Source of the DNA: Mycetocola manganoxydans
GTDB taxonomy: Bacteria > Actinomycetota > Actinomycetes > Actinomycetales > Microbacteriaceae
NCBI RefSeq assembly: GCF_003667545.1
Contig: NZ_RCUV01000001.1
Coordinates: 124,001 to 188,000, forward strand
Reading direction: 5' to 3'
Length of the DNA: 64,000 nucleotides
Shown here: one piece after another, positions 44,838 through 54,324 of the stretch
How positions within the stretch are numbered: position 1 is the stretch's first letter
Layout: every line of letters begins with the position of its first letter
Notes under the pieces: generated by a model
Databases searched by the model: none
The model's input: the letters and a program-made list of their open reading frames with translations, nothing else
Told to the model about the DNA's origin: nothing
Position numbers and translations under genes: made by a program

Positions 44838-46139
44838 TCAGTGTGTGCCGCCGGCGCCGATGACGAGGCGCGGTGTTCCGGCCCAGGCGTCGGCGCTGGT
44901 GGTGTTACGGCCATCGACAAGCAGACGGATACCGGGCAGGTCAGCGGCGGTCAACGTCTTGTAGTCGGCGTGGTCGGCCTGCACGATCGCGAGGTCCACC
45001 GGCTGGCCGATCTCATACGGGGTGAACCCAAACCGGCCCAGTTCCTCATCCGAATACAGCGGGTCGTGAACGAACACCTCAGCACCACGGGCGGTGAGCG
45101 CCTCCACCGTGGGGAACACCCCGGAGAACGCGGTCTCCTTCACCCCACCCCGGTACGCCGCCCCGAGTACAACAGCACGCATCCCGGTCAGGTTCCCGAG
45201 AACGGTCGCGGCCTGCTCGACCACCCGTTCCGGCATCGACGCGTTCAACGTGCGCGCCGTCCGCACGATCTCCGCATCCTGATCGGTCGAGAGATACAAC
45301 CGCGGATACACCGGGATACAGTGCCCACCCACAGCGATACCCGGCGTGTGGATGTGCGAGTACGGCTGCGAGTTACACGCCTCGATCACCGAATACACGT
45401 CGATCCCGACGGTGTCAGCGAACAACGCGAACTGGTTTGCCAGCCCGATGTTCACATCCCGGTAGGTCGTCTCCGCCAGCTTCGCCATCTCGGCTGCCTC
45501 GGCGGAGCCCAGGTCCCAGACCCCGTTCGGCCGGGCCAGGTCGGGCCGCTCATCGAAGGTCAACACCGCTTCGTAGAACTCCGTCGCCCGTTTCGCACCC
45601 TCAACACTGAGACCACCGACGAGTTTCGGATACTTCTTCAAATCAGCGAACACCCGCCCGGTCAGCACCCGCTCCGGCGAGAACACCAAATGGAAATCGG
45701 TGCCCTCGACCAGACCAGAACCTTCCTCGAGCATCGGCTTCCACCGGGTCCGAGTGGTCCCCACCGGCAATGTCGTCTCATAGGAGACGAGGGTGCCAGG
45801 GGTCAGGTGTTCCGCGAGCGACCGCGTCGCGGCATCCATCCACGCGAAGTCCGGCGCCCACGTCTCATCATTCACGAACAGGGGAACGACGAGCACAACA
45901 GCATCAGCGCCCGGGATCGCGTCGGCGTACTCCGTCGTGGCCCTCAACCTTCCGGCGGGCACCAGGGCGGAGAGTTTCTCCTGCAACTGCGCCTCACCCG
46001 GGAACGGTTCAATCCCCTGGTTCACCAGGTCAACCGCAGCCGGGTTCACATCGACCCCGACCACCTCGTGACCCGCATCCGCGAACTGAACAGCAAGAGG
46101 GAGACCAATTTTTCCGAGGGCAACAACCGCAATACGCAT
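44838..46139 (-). CDS. Nucleotide-sugar 6-dehydrogenase (UDP-GlcNAc/ManNAc type, WbpA/WecC-like)
   Basis: A 433-residue enzyme that oxidises the C6 alcohol of a UDP-sugar to a carboxylate in two NAD-dependent steps. Visible features are the N-terminal NAD fold (VALGKIGLPLA), Lys220 in EMAKLAETTYRDVNI, and catalytic Cys274 in GGHCIPVYP. The HCIPVYP form fits UDP-HexNAc dehydrogenases better than UDP-glucose dehydrogenase. With WecB-type, Gfo/Idh and DegT proteins encoded at 57-64 kb it could make an amino-uronic sugar. Confidence 0.88.
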   Translation of the reverse strand: MRIAVVALGKIGLPLAVQFADAGHEVVGVDVNPAAVDLVNQGIEPFPGEAQLQEKLSALVPAGRLRATTEYADAIPGADAVVLVVPLFVNDETWAPDFAWMDAATRSLAEHLTPGTLVSYETTLPVGTTRTRWKPMLEEGSGLVEGTDFHLVFSPERVLTGRVFADLKKYPKLVGGLSVEGAKRATEFYEAVLTFDERPDLARPNGVWDLGSAEAAEMAKLAETTYRDVNIGLANQFALFADTVGIDVYSVIEACNSQPYSHIHTPGIAVGGHCIPVYPRLYLSTDQDAEIVRTARTLNASMPERVVEQAATVLGNLTGMRAVVLGAAYRGGVKETAFSGVFPTVEALTARGAEVFVHDPLYSDEELGRFGFTPYEIGQPVDLAIVQADHADYKTLTAADLPGIRLLVDGRNTTSADAWAGTPRLVIGAGGTH

Positions 46140-46159
46140 GGGCTCAATCCTACGGGGAA

Positions 46160-48175
46160 TCAGAATCCGTATCGGTTCGCCAGGTCAAGGCTCGACACGT
46201 AGCCGGTTCGGCCGTTCGCGATAACGCGGTACCAGAGCCGCACGCTGTCAAGCGCTTCGACGTTGATTCCGGCAGGGATTGTGAATAGCGCTTTTCCGCC
46301 CGCACTGGCACGGACTATCGTTGCCGTCTTCGATTTCAGTTGTTGAATCGGGTACGTGGCTACCTTCGCTATGGGCCCGTTGAAGTGCTCGTAAACAATA
46401 CGGGCGAGCCGTGCGACGCCCGCCTTAGTCGCCCCACGGTAGCCCATGATGACGACGCTGTAGGTGCCTGCCGGCGCATAAACCAGCCCTGCGTCGATTT
46501 GCGTCATTCCCGATGACACCCACAACTCCCCTGGCTTCGTGGCAATGCTGACGCCTGCTGGAATCGCTGATCCAATACGCGACGTCCAGAACTGTTCCTT
46601 CATAAGTTTGAGCATGAAGGTCGAGCTGGCCGTGCTCAGTAGTTTGCCCGAGTTCAGACGCAGGAGAAGGGTGGTCAAATCGTTCGTGCTGCTCGTCTTG
46701 TAGGAGTAGTACTTGCCCTTCCACGTGCCCGCGTAATGCGTCGCGGTATAGCCCTCCGCGGCAAAAGTCGCGTTCATTGCGTTCGCGCCGATCAATTTGA
46801 TGATGTCGGAGTGGCAGTAGTTGTCTGAGATGTGGATCATCCCTCGGAGGCACTGAGCGAGCGTATATCCCGACGACAGCTTCGTAGAGTAGTAAAGACG
46901 ACCCTGATCGATCCGCTTCATCGCCGCGTACGCCGCGAAGAGTTTGATACTGCTCGCAGGCTCAACCGCGGATCCCCCGCGGATGCTGACCGCTCGTTTC
47001 ATTCCCGCCGCCTCGAACGCAGACACGTTGTATCCGCCGGGAAGCCCTGGAATCGCCGCGTTCAGTTTGCTCGTGAGTGCTTTCTCCGATGCAGCTTTGG
47101 TCGCGGTGCTCGCCGTCGAACACGCGACGAGACCGACCACTGGCGCCTGGAGGGTGCTGCTCCCGCCGACCACTGTCACCGTTCCTGCTGCGGCGCGACC
47201 GGCGATGTCGGCTTTGACGGCGTCTGGCACGCACGAAGCTTGAGACGGATAGACCGGGCCGGGCTTTGCAGCCACCAGAGACGCAATGCCGAGAGCATCG
47301 GCGTAGTTCGCACCGCTGGTGAGGTATGCGGGCGCCCCGGCAGGATATAGCAGCGAGTTCAGACTAATCGCGGCGGCGTACTGGTCGGCGCCGTTCGCCC
47401 GATCAACCGTCGGTACGAATGCTCGGAGGGCCGTCTCGATGCCGGCGGAGATGGTGGATGTGCCGCCGACCAGAACGACTCGCGCCACGCCGAGCGCGGC
47501 GAGCTGGCTCTTGGTCGCTGAGTCGAGAGTGGAGCTACTGCCATCGACCGGGATAAGCGGTTGCTTCAGCTGCCCCGCAGCCCCCATCGCCGGTAGAACC
47601 CCGAGCCAGGTACGTCCGGACACAAGTATTGCCGTCGTCGCCGTGCTGAAACCGCTCGCGACGATGTCCCGTGCGGCCGCATACGGCTCCCCCGCTCCCA
47701 GCCGGGTGACATCCGGTGCGAGTCCGTCGCGGATTCTGTTGAGCACCACATCGCCGATATCGCTGGTTGACCCGACGACGACGATTTTCTGTGGTTTCAG
47801 CCGTCGTATTTCGTTGACAGTGGGGGTCGAGACCGACGAAGGGGTTGAAAGGAGGAGAGGCCCCCCGGCAGCAGCAGCGACCGGTCCCGCGACGAAATTG
47901 CCAGCGAAGCGGGTCGTCGATCCAACGTAGACAACCGGCGCCCCGGAGGGAAAAGCAGCTTGTGAAACCGCGATTGCGCTTGCGGTCCGATCGGCACCAC
48001 CGATCCGTGAGACGCTCGGTGTGGTGGCGGCAGCGAGTGGAGTTGCGGGGAGAGCACTGGCAGTCTGTGCCGACGCCAGCAGGCCGGCGATCACCAGTGA
48101 CGCCACGACCGTGCCCTTGAACCGGCGTTGCCGTCCGCCGCGCGGGTTCTCAGCGTGTTTTCTCGTGCCTGCCAT
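46160..48175 (-). CDS. Secreted CWB2-repeat, serine beta-lactamase-like, SH3-like protein
   Basis: A 671-residue exported protein. Signal peptide at about 20-43, then three cell-wall-binding type 2 repeats (about 55-350; repeated RIGGADR, RLGAGEP, RANGADQ openings). A class A beta-lactamase/transpeptidase-like domain (about 375-600) carries S408-xxK411, SDN 450-452 and KPG 547-549. An SH3-like tail closes the protein (about 611-668). It may act on peptidoglycan peptides or be an inactive sensor-like hydrolase. GGGAG precedes the ATG at 48175. Confidence 0.85.
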   Translation of the reverse strand: MAGTRKHAENPRGGRQRRFKGTVVASLVIAGLLASAQTASALPATPLAAATTPSVSRIGGADRTASAIAVSQAAFPSGAPVVYVGSTTRFAGNFVAGPVAAAAGGPLLLSTPSSVSTPTVNEIRRLKPQKIVVVGSTSDIGDVVLNRIRDGLAPDVTRLGAGEPYAAARDIVASGFSTATTAILVSGRTWLGVLPAMGAAGQLKQPLIPVDGSSSTLDSATKSQLAALGVARVVLVGGTSTISAGIETALRAFVPTVDRANGADQYAAAISLNSLLYPAGAPAYLTSGANYADALGIASLVAAKPGPVYPSQASCVPDAVKADIAGRAAAGTVTVVGGSSTLQAPVVGLVACSTASTATKAASEKALTSKLNAAIPGLPGGYNVSAFEAAGMKRAVSIRGGSAVEPASSIKLFAAYAAMKRIDQGRLYYSTKLSSGYTLAQCLRGMIHISDNYCHSDIIKLIGANAMNATFAAEGYTATHYAGTWKGKYYSYKTSSTNDLTTLLLRLNSGKLLSTASSTFMLKLMKEQFWTSRIGSAIPAGVSIATKPGELWVSSGMTQIDAGLVYAPAGTYSVVIMGYRGATKAGVARLARIVYEHFNGPIAKVATYPIQQLKSKTATIVRASAGGKALFTIPAGINVEALDSVRLWYRVIANGRTGYVSSLDLANRYGF

Positions 48176-48243
48176 TCGTGGCTCCCTCGTTATCTCAGCG
48201 GAGAGTAACATGCGCTCGCGCGTGCGGTTGATTACAGGAGGCT

Positions 48244-49326
48244 CTATCTGGCTCCGCGGACCAGAACCGATGCGGTCATCATTCTCACCGGCGCCTCGCG
48301 GGCAAGAAAGTGGTGCAGGCTGCCGGGAAGGATCGAACTCGGGCGGAGGAACTGTCGCCGTTCTAGACCCCGCGCGAGAAGGTTCTGCGTGGGCACTGCC
48401 AGATCAAGGATGGCGTCGAGCATCCGCCCGTCCGCTCGGGACAGGATGCGGCGGGTTGCGGGCGCAATCGCGAGAAGTTGTCTGGTGGTTTCGGCGAGGT
48501 GGTGGCGATCGGCCTCTGTCCATGATTCGAGGGCCGGTCGATTGGTGACGACTCCGAAGATGTGAATCCTGATCAGCTTGATCACCAGTGCGAGTCTTTG
48601 CTTCTCAGAAATCCGCCCGAACCGGGGGTCGTGGGCGAGAAGCCGGAGAAACTCCAGGTCTGCGCTGACCGGCTTTTGCGTCGTCGTCACCCGGTCCTGA
48701 GCGTCATTATGGATCAGGTATGCGGGTCCGTGCCTGTCGAAGCTGATCGGATGGCCGCTGAACCAGAGCGCGGTGACGTAGGCGACGTCCTCGCCCGATC
48801 CGAGATCGGGCACGAATCGCTCCGCGCCGAATTCTCTCCTCGAGACTAGTCCGAGCGGTGCGCTGCGGTAGGACAGTCGATCCTTCACCGCGTCGAGGTT
48901 TCTTCGCCTTCCTGGTCGCACCGGGGGCGTTGGGACGTTTCGCCCTCCGAAATGACGCAGCCGCGGAATTACGACGGATGCCCGGTCACGATCGGCAATG
49001 GAGAGCCAGGAATCAATCGCGCCGGGCTCCAGCTCGTCGTCGGAGCCCATGACCGACGTAAATCGACCGGTCGCTGCGTCGAGGCCATGGTTGAACGGAC
49101 CCGTCGGGCTGCGGATCCCGTCCTCGAGAGCGAGAAACCGCAGTCGCGGATCGCCGTCGTGGACGGTGAGAAGAGAGCGGATGGTGGCGACTGACGTGTT
49201 GTGACAGACAACAGTGGCTCGAAGCGCGACAGTATTCCGGTCGAGCACGGATCCGACCGCGCGTGCAATCGGACGCCGGGGATCGTGAACGGGAATAATA
49301 ACGTCGACGTCGGGATCTGGGCTCAC
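48244..49326 (-). CDS. GT2 family glycosyltransferase (paralogue a)
   Basis: A 360-residue protein with a GT-A domain (VDVIIPVHDPRRP start; acceptor/metal motif MGSDDELEPGAI near 92-104) and a helical C-terminal region of about 150 residues. It likely adds a sugar to a cell-envelope glycan in the cytoplasm. The conserved DGIRSPTGPFNHGL segment is shared with the gene at 54321, so the two are paralogues. It lies at the start of the glycosyltransferase cluster, upstream of the CWB2 gene on the same strand. Confidence 0.85.
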   Translation of the reverse strand: MSPDPDVDVIIPVHDPRRPIARAVGSVLDRNTVALRATVVCHNTSVATIRSLLTVHDGDPRLRFLALEDGIRSPTGPFNHGLDAATGRFTSVMGSDDELEPGAIDSWLSIADRDRASVVIPRLRHFGGRNVPTPPVRPGRRRNLDAVKDRLSYRSAPLGLVSRREFGAERFVPDLGSGEDVAYVTALWFSGHPISFDRHGPAYLIHNDAQDRVTTTQKPVSADLEFLRLLAHDPRFGRISEKQRLALVIKLIRIHIFGVVTNRPALESWTEADRHHLAETTRQLLAIAPATRRILSRADGRMLDAILDLAVPTQNLLARGLERRQFLRPSSILPGSLHHFLAREAPVRMMTASVLVRGAR

Positions 49327-49486
49327 CCGTCGACGGTATCAGCCGGATCGACCAACTCGCAGACCCGGCGCGACGATCGGAAAGCACGACATTCCCGATA
49401 CTCTGGACAGCGGGACACGTGGACGTCGGCGGCACCCTGTCCCCACTTCCGATTCACCCTGACGACTCACTACGGAGCGGAGAGAC

Positions 49487-50648
49487 ATGCCGGACCCGGG
49501 CCGACCAGGTGACGCACAGAGCGCGCCTGAAGGACCACCGCTGGCTGCCCGCCGATCCGGCTCGGACCGCGTCGCGTGGATCGATCTCGCGAAAGCCGGC
49601 GCCATCATCCTCGTCGTCGTCTTCCACGTCGCGGGGGCCGCCGCCGCTTTCCTTCTACCGAACGCTCAGGACTTCTGGATGACAGGCTGGAAGGCGCTCA
49701 GCGATTTCCTGGTTCCCGTGCGTATGCCCCTCTTCTTCCTGATGTCCGGGCTGCTGGCCGGGGCGGCGGTGAACCGGCCCTGGCGAAAACTTTTTCGTTC
49801 TCGCTATGCCAACCTCCTCTGGCCGTACCTGATCTGGTCGGTCTCGTTCAGCTTCGTCTATGGCTTCGCCGTTGCCCCCCCAGCAGTGGTTCACTGCAAC
49901 ACGAGCCAGCCTCATCAACGTTGCATTCGGCGGGGACGCCTACTGGTTTCTTCCGACCCTCGTCGTTTTATTCACCGTCGCCCGAGCCTTCAGGAAGTTC
50001 GCGCCGGCCTTGGTGTTTGCCGCTTTCGTCATCTGGATAACAGTCCCGCTGAGCCAACCGTTGCTCGCAGAGGTCCTTCCCACCGGACTCGCCACCAATC
50101 TCGGCAGGTGGGGCACCTTCGGTATATGGTTCCTGCTCGGCTGCTTCGGCAGACCATTTGTGAGCAGAATCGCCGCTCTCCCTCTCTTACCGCTGCTGCC
50201 GCTCGCCGCAGGTTGTTATGCCGTCATGGTGTGGTTTTACTATGTCGCCGACAACCGCGGCTTACCGTGGATCATCGGACTGAATGTGAGCGGTCTGCTC
50301 ACCGCCGTGCAGCTCGCGGTGCTGGTGTCCAGGAGCTCACGCTTGGCAGCCGTCGGAAGCCACATCGCCCGAAGAACTCTCCCGATCTACCTCCTTCACC
50401 CCTTGATCGTGTATTCGGTCGTTGCGTTGAGCCGCGTCCCCGGCGTTTCACTGCGGCTCCCTCAGGACTCCCCCGTCGTGAATTTCTTTTTTGTACCTGC
50501 GCTCACAGCTGCGCTCGTCTGGGTCAGCATGCTGATCTACGACGCCGCGATGAAGGGTCCCCTCCGGGTGGTTTTCACACCCGCATCGTCGGGCGGTGGC
50601 TCTCTCGAGTCTCGTCACAGCGATCATGACCAGTCGGCGCGAACCTGA
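49487..50648 (+). pseudogene. Frameshifted acyltransferase family 3 gene
   Basis: The first frame (ATG 49487, with GGAGAG upstream) encodes residues with WIDLAKAGAIILVVVFHV (His47) and MPLFFLMSGLLAG, up to SFVYGFAVA. The rest of the protein (FGGDAYWFLPTLVVLF through to a C-terminus at 50648) is in the +1 frame. The junction is a run of seven C at 49875-49881. One C fewer would restore a protein of about 386 residues. This may be a real inactivating mutation, a phase-variable tract, or a sequencing error. Confidence 0.85.
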
Positions 50649-50732
50649 GTCAGGGCTCCGCGCGACCGCCTCGGCCACTGGCCGGTGTGCCGTCGGCCGA
50701 CGGGGCGCGTCAGCACCCGCAGGTTCACCGCC

Positions 50733-50738
50733 TACAAT
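50733..50738 (+). promoter_or_regulatory. -10-like TACAAT before the second acyltransferase
   Basis: TACAAT ends 8 nt before the GTG at 50747, with no ribosome-binding site between. This predicts a leaderless or nearly leaderless transcript. The -35 is not clear. Confidence 0.45.
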
Positions 50739-50746
50739 GGCTTCCC

Positions 50747-51964
50747 GTGACGGGTGAACAGCAGACAGCACGGATGCCGTTCCCAGCGCCAGAACGCAAA
50801 GAGGTCACGCGCCCTCCCCGCCTCGACTCTCTCACAGGGTTGCGCTGGTGGGCAGCGTTCGCGGTCTTCGCACACCACATGTCGATTATCGCGCCGCTGC
50901 CGGGCTCATACGCCCTGAGCTACGGCTCGTACGGAGTGACCTTCTTCTTCATCCTGTCCGGATTCGTCCTCACCTGGTCCGCACGAAAGACGGTGACGAC
51001 ATCCACGTTCTACTGGCGTCGTTTCGCACGCATCTACCCGTCTCATTTCATCGCACTCCTGCTCGCCATCCCGGTTTTCTACAGCTTCTCTCCCGCACCA
51101 GAGGAATGGTGGGTCAAACCCGTGAGCGTCGGAATTCTGGCGCTGTCGTTCGTGCTGCTCCAAGGCTGGTCCCATGACCCGGTTATTCTGTTCTCCGGCA
51201 ACCCGGCCGCCTGGACGCTGACCTGTGAGGCATTCTTCTATGCGCTGCACCCGGCCATCAACCGTGTCTTCGGCAAGCTCCGCGTAAAGGGGTCACTAAT
51301 CCTCGTCGGCGCCGTGATCGGCGCAGCGTTTCTCTACCGCTTCGCCGTGATGTTCTCGTCTGAGTCTTGGCTCGCGGCCGCCCCCCTTCCGATCGTCAGA
51401 CTGAGTGAGTTCGTGATCGGCATCGGCATCGCGCGCGCGATGCTCGCCGGGTGGCGGGTCCGCCTCTCCCCCGTGTGGTGTTATCTCGGAGTTCTTCTTC
51501 TCGTTGGGTGGTTCGCGATTTCTATCCGCTGGTCCGGGAATTCGTTCGTGGACTTCTTGCACGCGACGGCGAACGAATGGATCATCGTCGCGTTCGCCGC
51601 CACTATTGCCGCCGTTGCGTCGAGCGACCTCACCGGCAAACGGTCACTCTTGCGCTGGCGCCCGTTCGTCCTTCTCGGCGAATGGTCATACGCGTTCTAC
51701 CTTGTGCACGCCACCGTCATTTACGCCCTGCTCGCCGTCGTCGGAGTCCAGCCGAAAGGCTGGAGCAACCTGCTCTGGTATGCCGGTCTCCTCGTCGTGA
51801 CGGTGGCCGCGGCCGCGGCTCTGCACTATCTCGTGGAGCGGCCGTGCGAGCGGTTCATGCGGTCGTGGTGGGATCGACGTCTGGCGCGCCGTACGCAGCA
51901 CGATGCGTCGAAGCCAGCCGACGTTGTGCCTGTCGAACCCGTTCAGCCGGGCAGCAGGTCGTAG
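50747..51964 (+). CDS. Acyltransferase family 3 membrane protein
   Basis: A 405-residue membrane acyltransferase, about ten helices. The N-terminal block LDSLTGLRWWAAFAVFAHH has catalytic His43/His44; FFFILSGFVLTW and FARIYPSH follow, and EWSYAFYLVHA lies near the end. It likely acylates a surface glycan. The GTG at 50747 is preferred over an upstream codon because a -10-like TACAAT precedes it directly. It converges with the glycosyltransferase gene at 51966, one base apart. Confidence 0.85.
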   Translation: MTGEQQTARMPFPAPERKEVTRPPRLDSLTGLRWWAAFAVFAHHMSIIAPLPGSYALSYGSYGVTFFFILSGFVLTWSARKTVTTSTFYWRRFARIYPSHFIALLLAIPVFYSFSPAPEEWWVKPVSVGILALSFVLLQGWSHDPVILFSGNPAAWTLTCEAFFYALHPAINRVFGKLRVKGSLILVGAVIGAAFLYRFAVMFSSESWLAAAPLPIVRLSEFVIGIGIARAMLAGWRVRLSPVWCYLGVLLLVGWFAISIRWSGNSFVDFLHATANEWIIVAFAATIAAVASSDLTGKRSLLRWRPFVLLGEWSYAFYLVHATVIYALLAVVGVQPKGWSNLLWYAGLLVVTVAAAAALHYLVERPCERFMRSWWDRRLARRTQHDASKPADVVPVEPVQPGSRS

Positions 51965-51965
51965 T

Positions 51966-53105
51966 TCACCCGGGTGGCCGTGACTCAAGCAGGTCGACGA
52001 TCGCTTTCTCCCAGATCGCGACCTGGCTGTCGGCATTGAGCTCAGAGGCTGTCTTCATCGCCGCCGATTTAAAAGCCGCAACCGACTCACCGGTCAGGCT
52101 GTCCAGAGCGTCAGCAAGCGACTGCGCCGTAAAATCCCTGGCTACCAGACCGAGCTTGTTATCGGTCACTATGGCCGCCATCTCGGGCGATGGCCCCACG
52201 ACGACAGCCAATCGCGCCTGAATGAAATCGAATATCTTATTGGGAAGCGCCCACCGGTAGCTGAAGTTCACTGGCGGGAGGACGAACACTCCGACGTCAT
52301 ACCCGTTGAGCGTTGGAATCAGTTCGTCGTACGGCACGGGGTCATTGATACGGACGTGTTCGAGCTCGGCTGCACGGGCCTTCAGCTCTTCGATGTAGGG
52401 CGGATCATTGGCCGTGAGGTACAGGTCAAGGCTGAACTCCGACGCCGCCAGCTCGACAGCGTCGAGCATGATGTCGAGCTTTCGGTTGCGCAGGCCCGCG
52501 CCACTGTGGACCAGGCGGAGCAGCACTCTGGGAGGGGCTGGCTCCAGATTCCAGTATGGGGCGGCGTTGGTCACCACCCCTGGCAGAAAACCGAAGTCCT
52601 TCTCATACTCACGAGCGAGCCCCTGTCCTACTGTTGTCCACGAGTTGGCCCTGCTCACATACCGGCGACACAGCCAGCGATAGTACGGCGCAAGCCAGCG
52701 CATCCACTTGGGATTCTCCGTCCGAAGCTTCGAGGTGTATTCATGGAGGTCAGCGTGCACACCGTGCTTCGAGCGCAATTCGAGCGCGAGCGGAACGGTT
52801 TCGACGTCGTTCGCCAGCACGACATCCCACTCCCCCGTTCGAAGTTGTTCCCTGCACCAGGCCACCGCACCCGTCCGCCAATACGTCGCTCCGAACATCC
52901 GCAGCGCCAGAGTCGGCGCGAAGAAGTTGTTCTGCGGCTGGCTGTCAGGAATTCGTATGTGTCTGGACACTCCTTCCGGCGCTTCCCCATATCCACACGT
53001 GGTGACGTCATACCCGCCCACGAAGTGTCGGACCTGCTTGAGCACTCTCGCGTCATTGGCGATCGGCGAAAACGACAGGATCAGGATTCTGGGTGCTGGA
53101 CTCAT
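51966..53105 (-). CDS. GT4-like glycosyltransferase (paralogue a)
   Basis: A 379-residue GT-B enzyme. The N-terminal segment ILILSFSPIANDARVLKQV and C-terminal donor-lobe features (PNKIFDFIQARLAVVVGPS) are typical of this group. It shares close sequence, including VTTCGYG, NDVETVPLAL and HADLHEY, with the gene at 58399. It is the last of an operon with an ABC exporter and two more glycosyltransferases, suggesting it builds the exported glycan. Sugar specificity is unknown. Confidence 0.85.
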   Translation of the reverse strand: MSPAPRILILSFSPIANDARVLKQVRHFVGGYDVTTCGYGEAPEGVSRHIRIPDSQPQNNFFAPTLALRMFGATYWRTGAVAWCREQLRTGEWDVVLANDVETVPLALELRSKHGVHADLHEYTSKLRTENPKWMRWLAPYYRWLCRRYVSRANSWTTVGQGLAREYEKDFGFLPGVVTNAAPYWNLEPAPPRVLLRLVHSGAGLRNRKLDIMLDAVELAASEFSLDLYLTANDPPYIEELKARAAELEHVRINDPVPYDELIPTLNGYDVGVFVLPPVNFSYRWALPNKIFDFIQARLAVVVGPSPEMAAIVTDNKLGLVARDFTAQSLADALDSLTGESVAAFKSAAMKTASELNADSQVAIWEKAIVDLLESRPPG

Positions 53106-53136
53106 AACTTCATTTCAGGTCGGTGGTGAAGCGCGA

Positions 53137-54324
53137 TCACGTCGTGAGGAAACCACGAAGCACGTCGGCGGCGAAACGTCCGTCGTGGACGCTTTCGACG
53201 TACGCGCGTCCCCGCGCACCGTTCGGTCGGAAGTGATCCGGACGAGCACAGATGTCACGGATCACCGCCTCGATCGAGTCGGGCGTTGCCTCAACTATGG
53301 GAAGTTCGAGTCCAGTCTGGGCCTCCACGTACTCGCGGGCCTGCGCGGTCACGTGACCGACAACGATGCGTCCCGCTGCCATCGCTTCGCACGCGGCGAC
53401 ACCGAAAGACCCAATGCGGAATTGGTCGAGAACGATGTCAGCGCTGTGGTAGACGTCAGGCATCTGCGCGGCGGGCACACCTTCGACGCGCCGGTAATCG
53501 ATCAGCCCTTCCTCAGCCAGACCGGCGAGGACAGGATCGATGAGATCGGATCCTTTGAGCGATCCCTTGCTCGGCGCATGGACGACCCGGGGCCTCGTCG
53601 TGGCGAGTATATCCTCACTGTTCGACCATCGCGCGGCGTCGACCACGACAGGGAGCCACGTGGCCTCAGGGACGTCCAGAATGAGATCGGGGGTCGAGAC
53701 GAAGACGGGCGCTCCCACCTCGTCTAGGATACGACGATTGGCGCTCGCCTGCTTCTCGAGAACAGCGGTCCCTGCGTCCGCCGCATCAGCGAACGGCGAC
53801 CATTCGTGCCGAGCAGCGTGTCTGCTAGGCAGCCGGATGTCACTCCCGTGGCACAGCATAGCCAGGCTGACCCCCGAGCTCGTGATGTCACGAGCCTGGT
53901 CCACCACGCTCTGGTCGTACACGCGGCCGAAGACGTGACGCTCTGCTTCGAGCAGCACATGGGTGAAACTACTCAGGACCACCCGTCGCTGCTCTCTTTG
54001 CCAACGGCCGGAAAGAACGAAAGCGCCAACGGGGACCGAAACGTCGACGGGGAAACCAAAATCGGAGTCGAGCCTGTATGCCATGCTCACCGCACCGACG
54101 CCGGGGATGAAGCGCTCGGCAGCGCGGGCCCATTGCCAGCCCTGCCCGGCCCAGTTGACCGGTGCGACATACAGCCGGATCGGGGTTTCGGGTGCCACAG
54201 TCGGCACAGGAACCGCAGCGACATCGAATCGAAACCGACCAGGGAGCAATGCGACCAGCGCTCGGTCGGGCACACGCCTGGTCAACAGACTCAGGGCGCG
54301 AAGCACGACAGGTGGCATGCTCAT
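53137..54324 (-). CDS. GT-B type glycosyltransferase
   Basis: A 395-residue protein with an N-terminal nucleotide-sugar-like lobe (PIRLYVAPVNWAGQGWQWA) and a C-terminal GT1/GT4-like lobe with PDVYHSADIVLDQ and GVAACEAMAAGRIVVG. No signal peptide or membrane helix is seen. Its ATG overlaps the stop of the preceding GT2 gene by 4 bp, so translation is likely coupled within the ABC-glycosyltransferase operon. The sugar is unknown. Confidence 0.8.
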   Translation of the reverse strand: MSMPPVVLRALSLLTRRVPDRALVALLPGRFRFDVAAVPVPTVAPETPIRLYVAPVNWAGQGWQWARAAERFIPGVGAVSMAYRLDSDFGFPVDVSVPVGAFVLSGRWQREQRRVVLSSFTHVLLEAERHVFGRVYDQSVVDQARDITSSGVSLAMLCHGSDIRLPSRHAARHEWSPFADAADAGTAVLEKQASANRRILDEVGAPVFVSTPDLILDVPEATWLPVVVDAARWSNSEDILATTRPRVVHAPSKGSLKGSDLIDPVLAGLAEEGLIDYRRVEGVPAAQMPDVYHSADIVLDQFRIGSFGVAACEAMAAGRIVVGHVTAQAREYVEAQTGLELPIVEATPDSIEAVIRDICARPDHFRPNGARGRAYVESVHDGRFAADVLRGFLTT

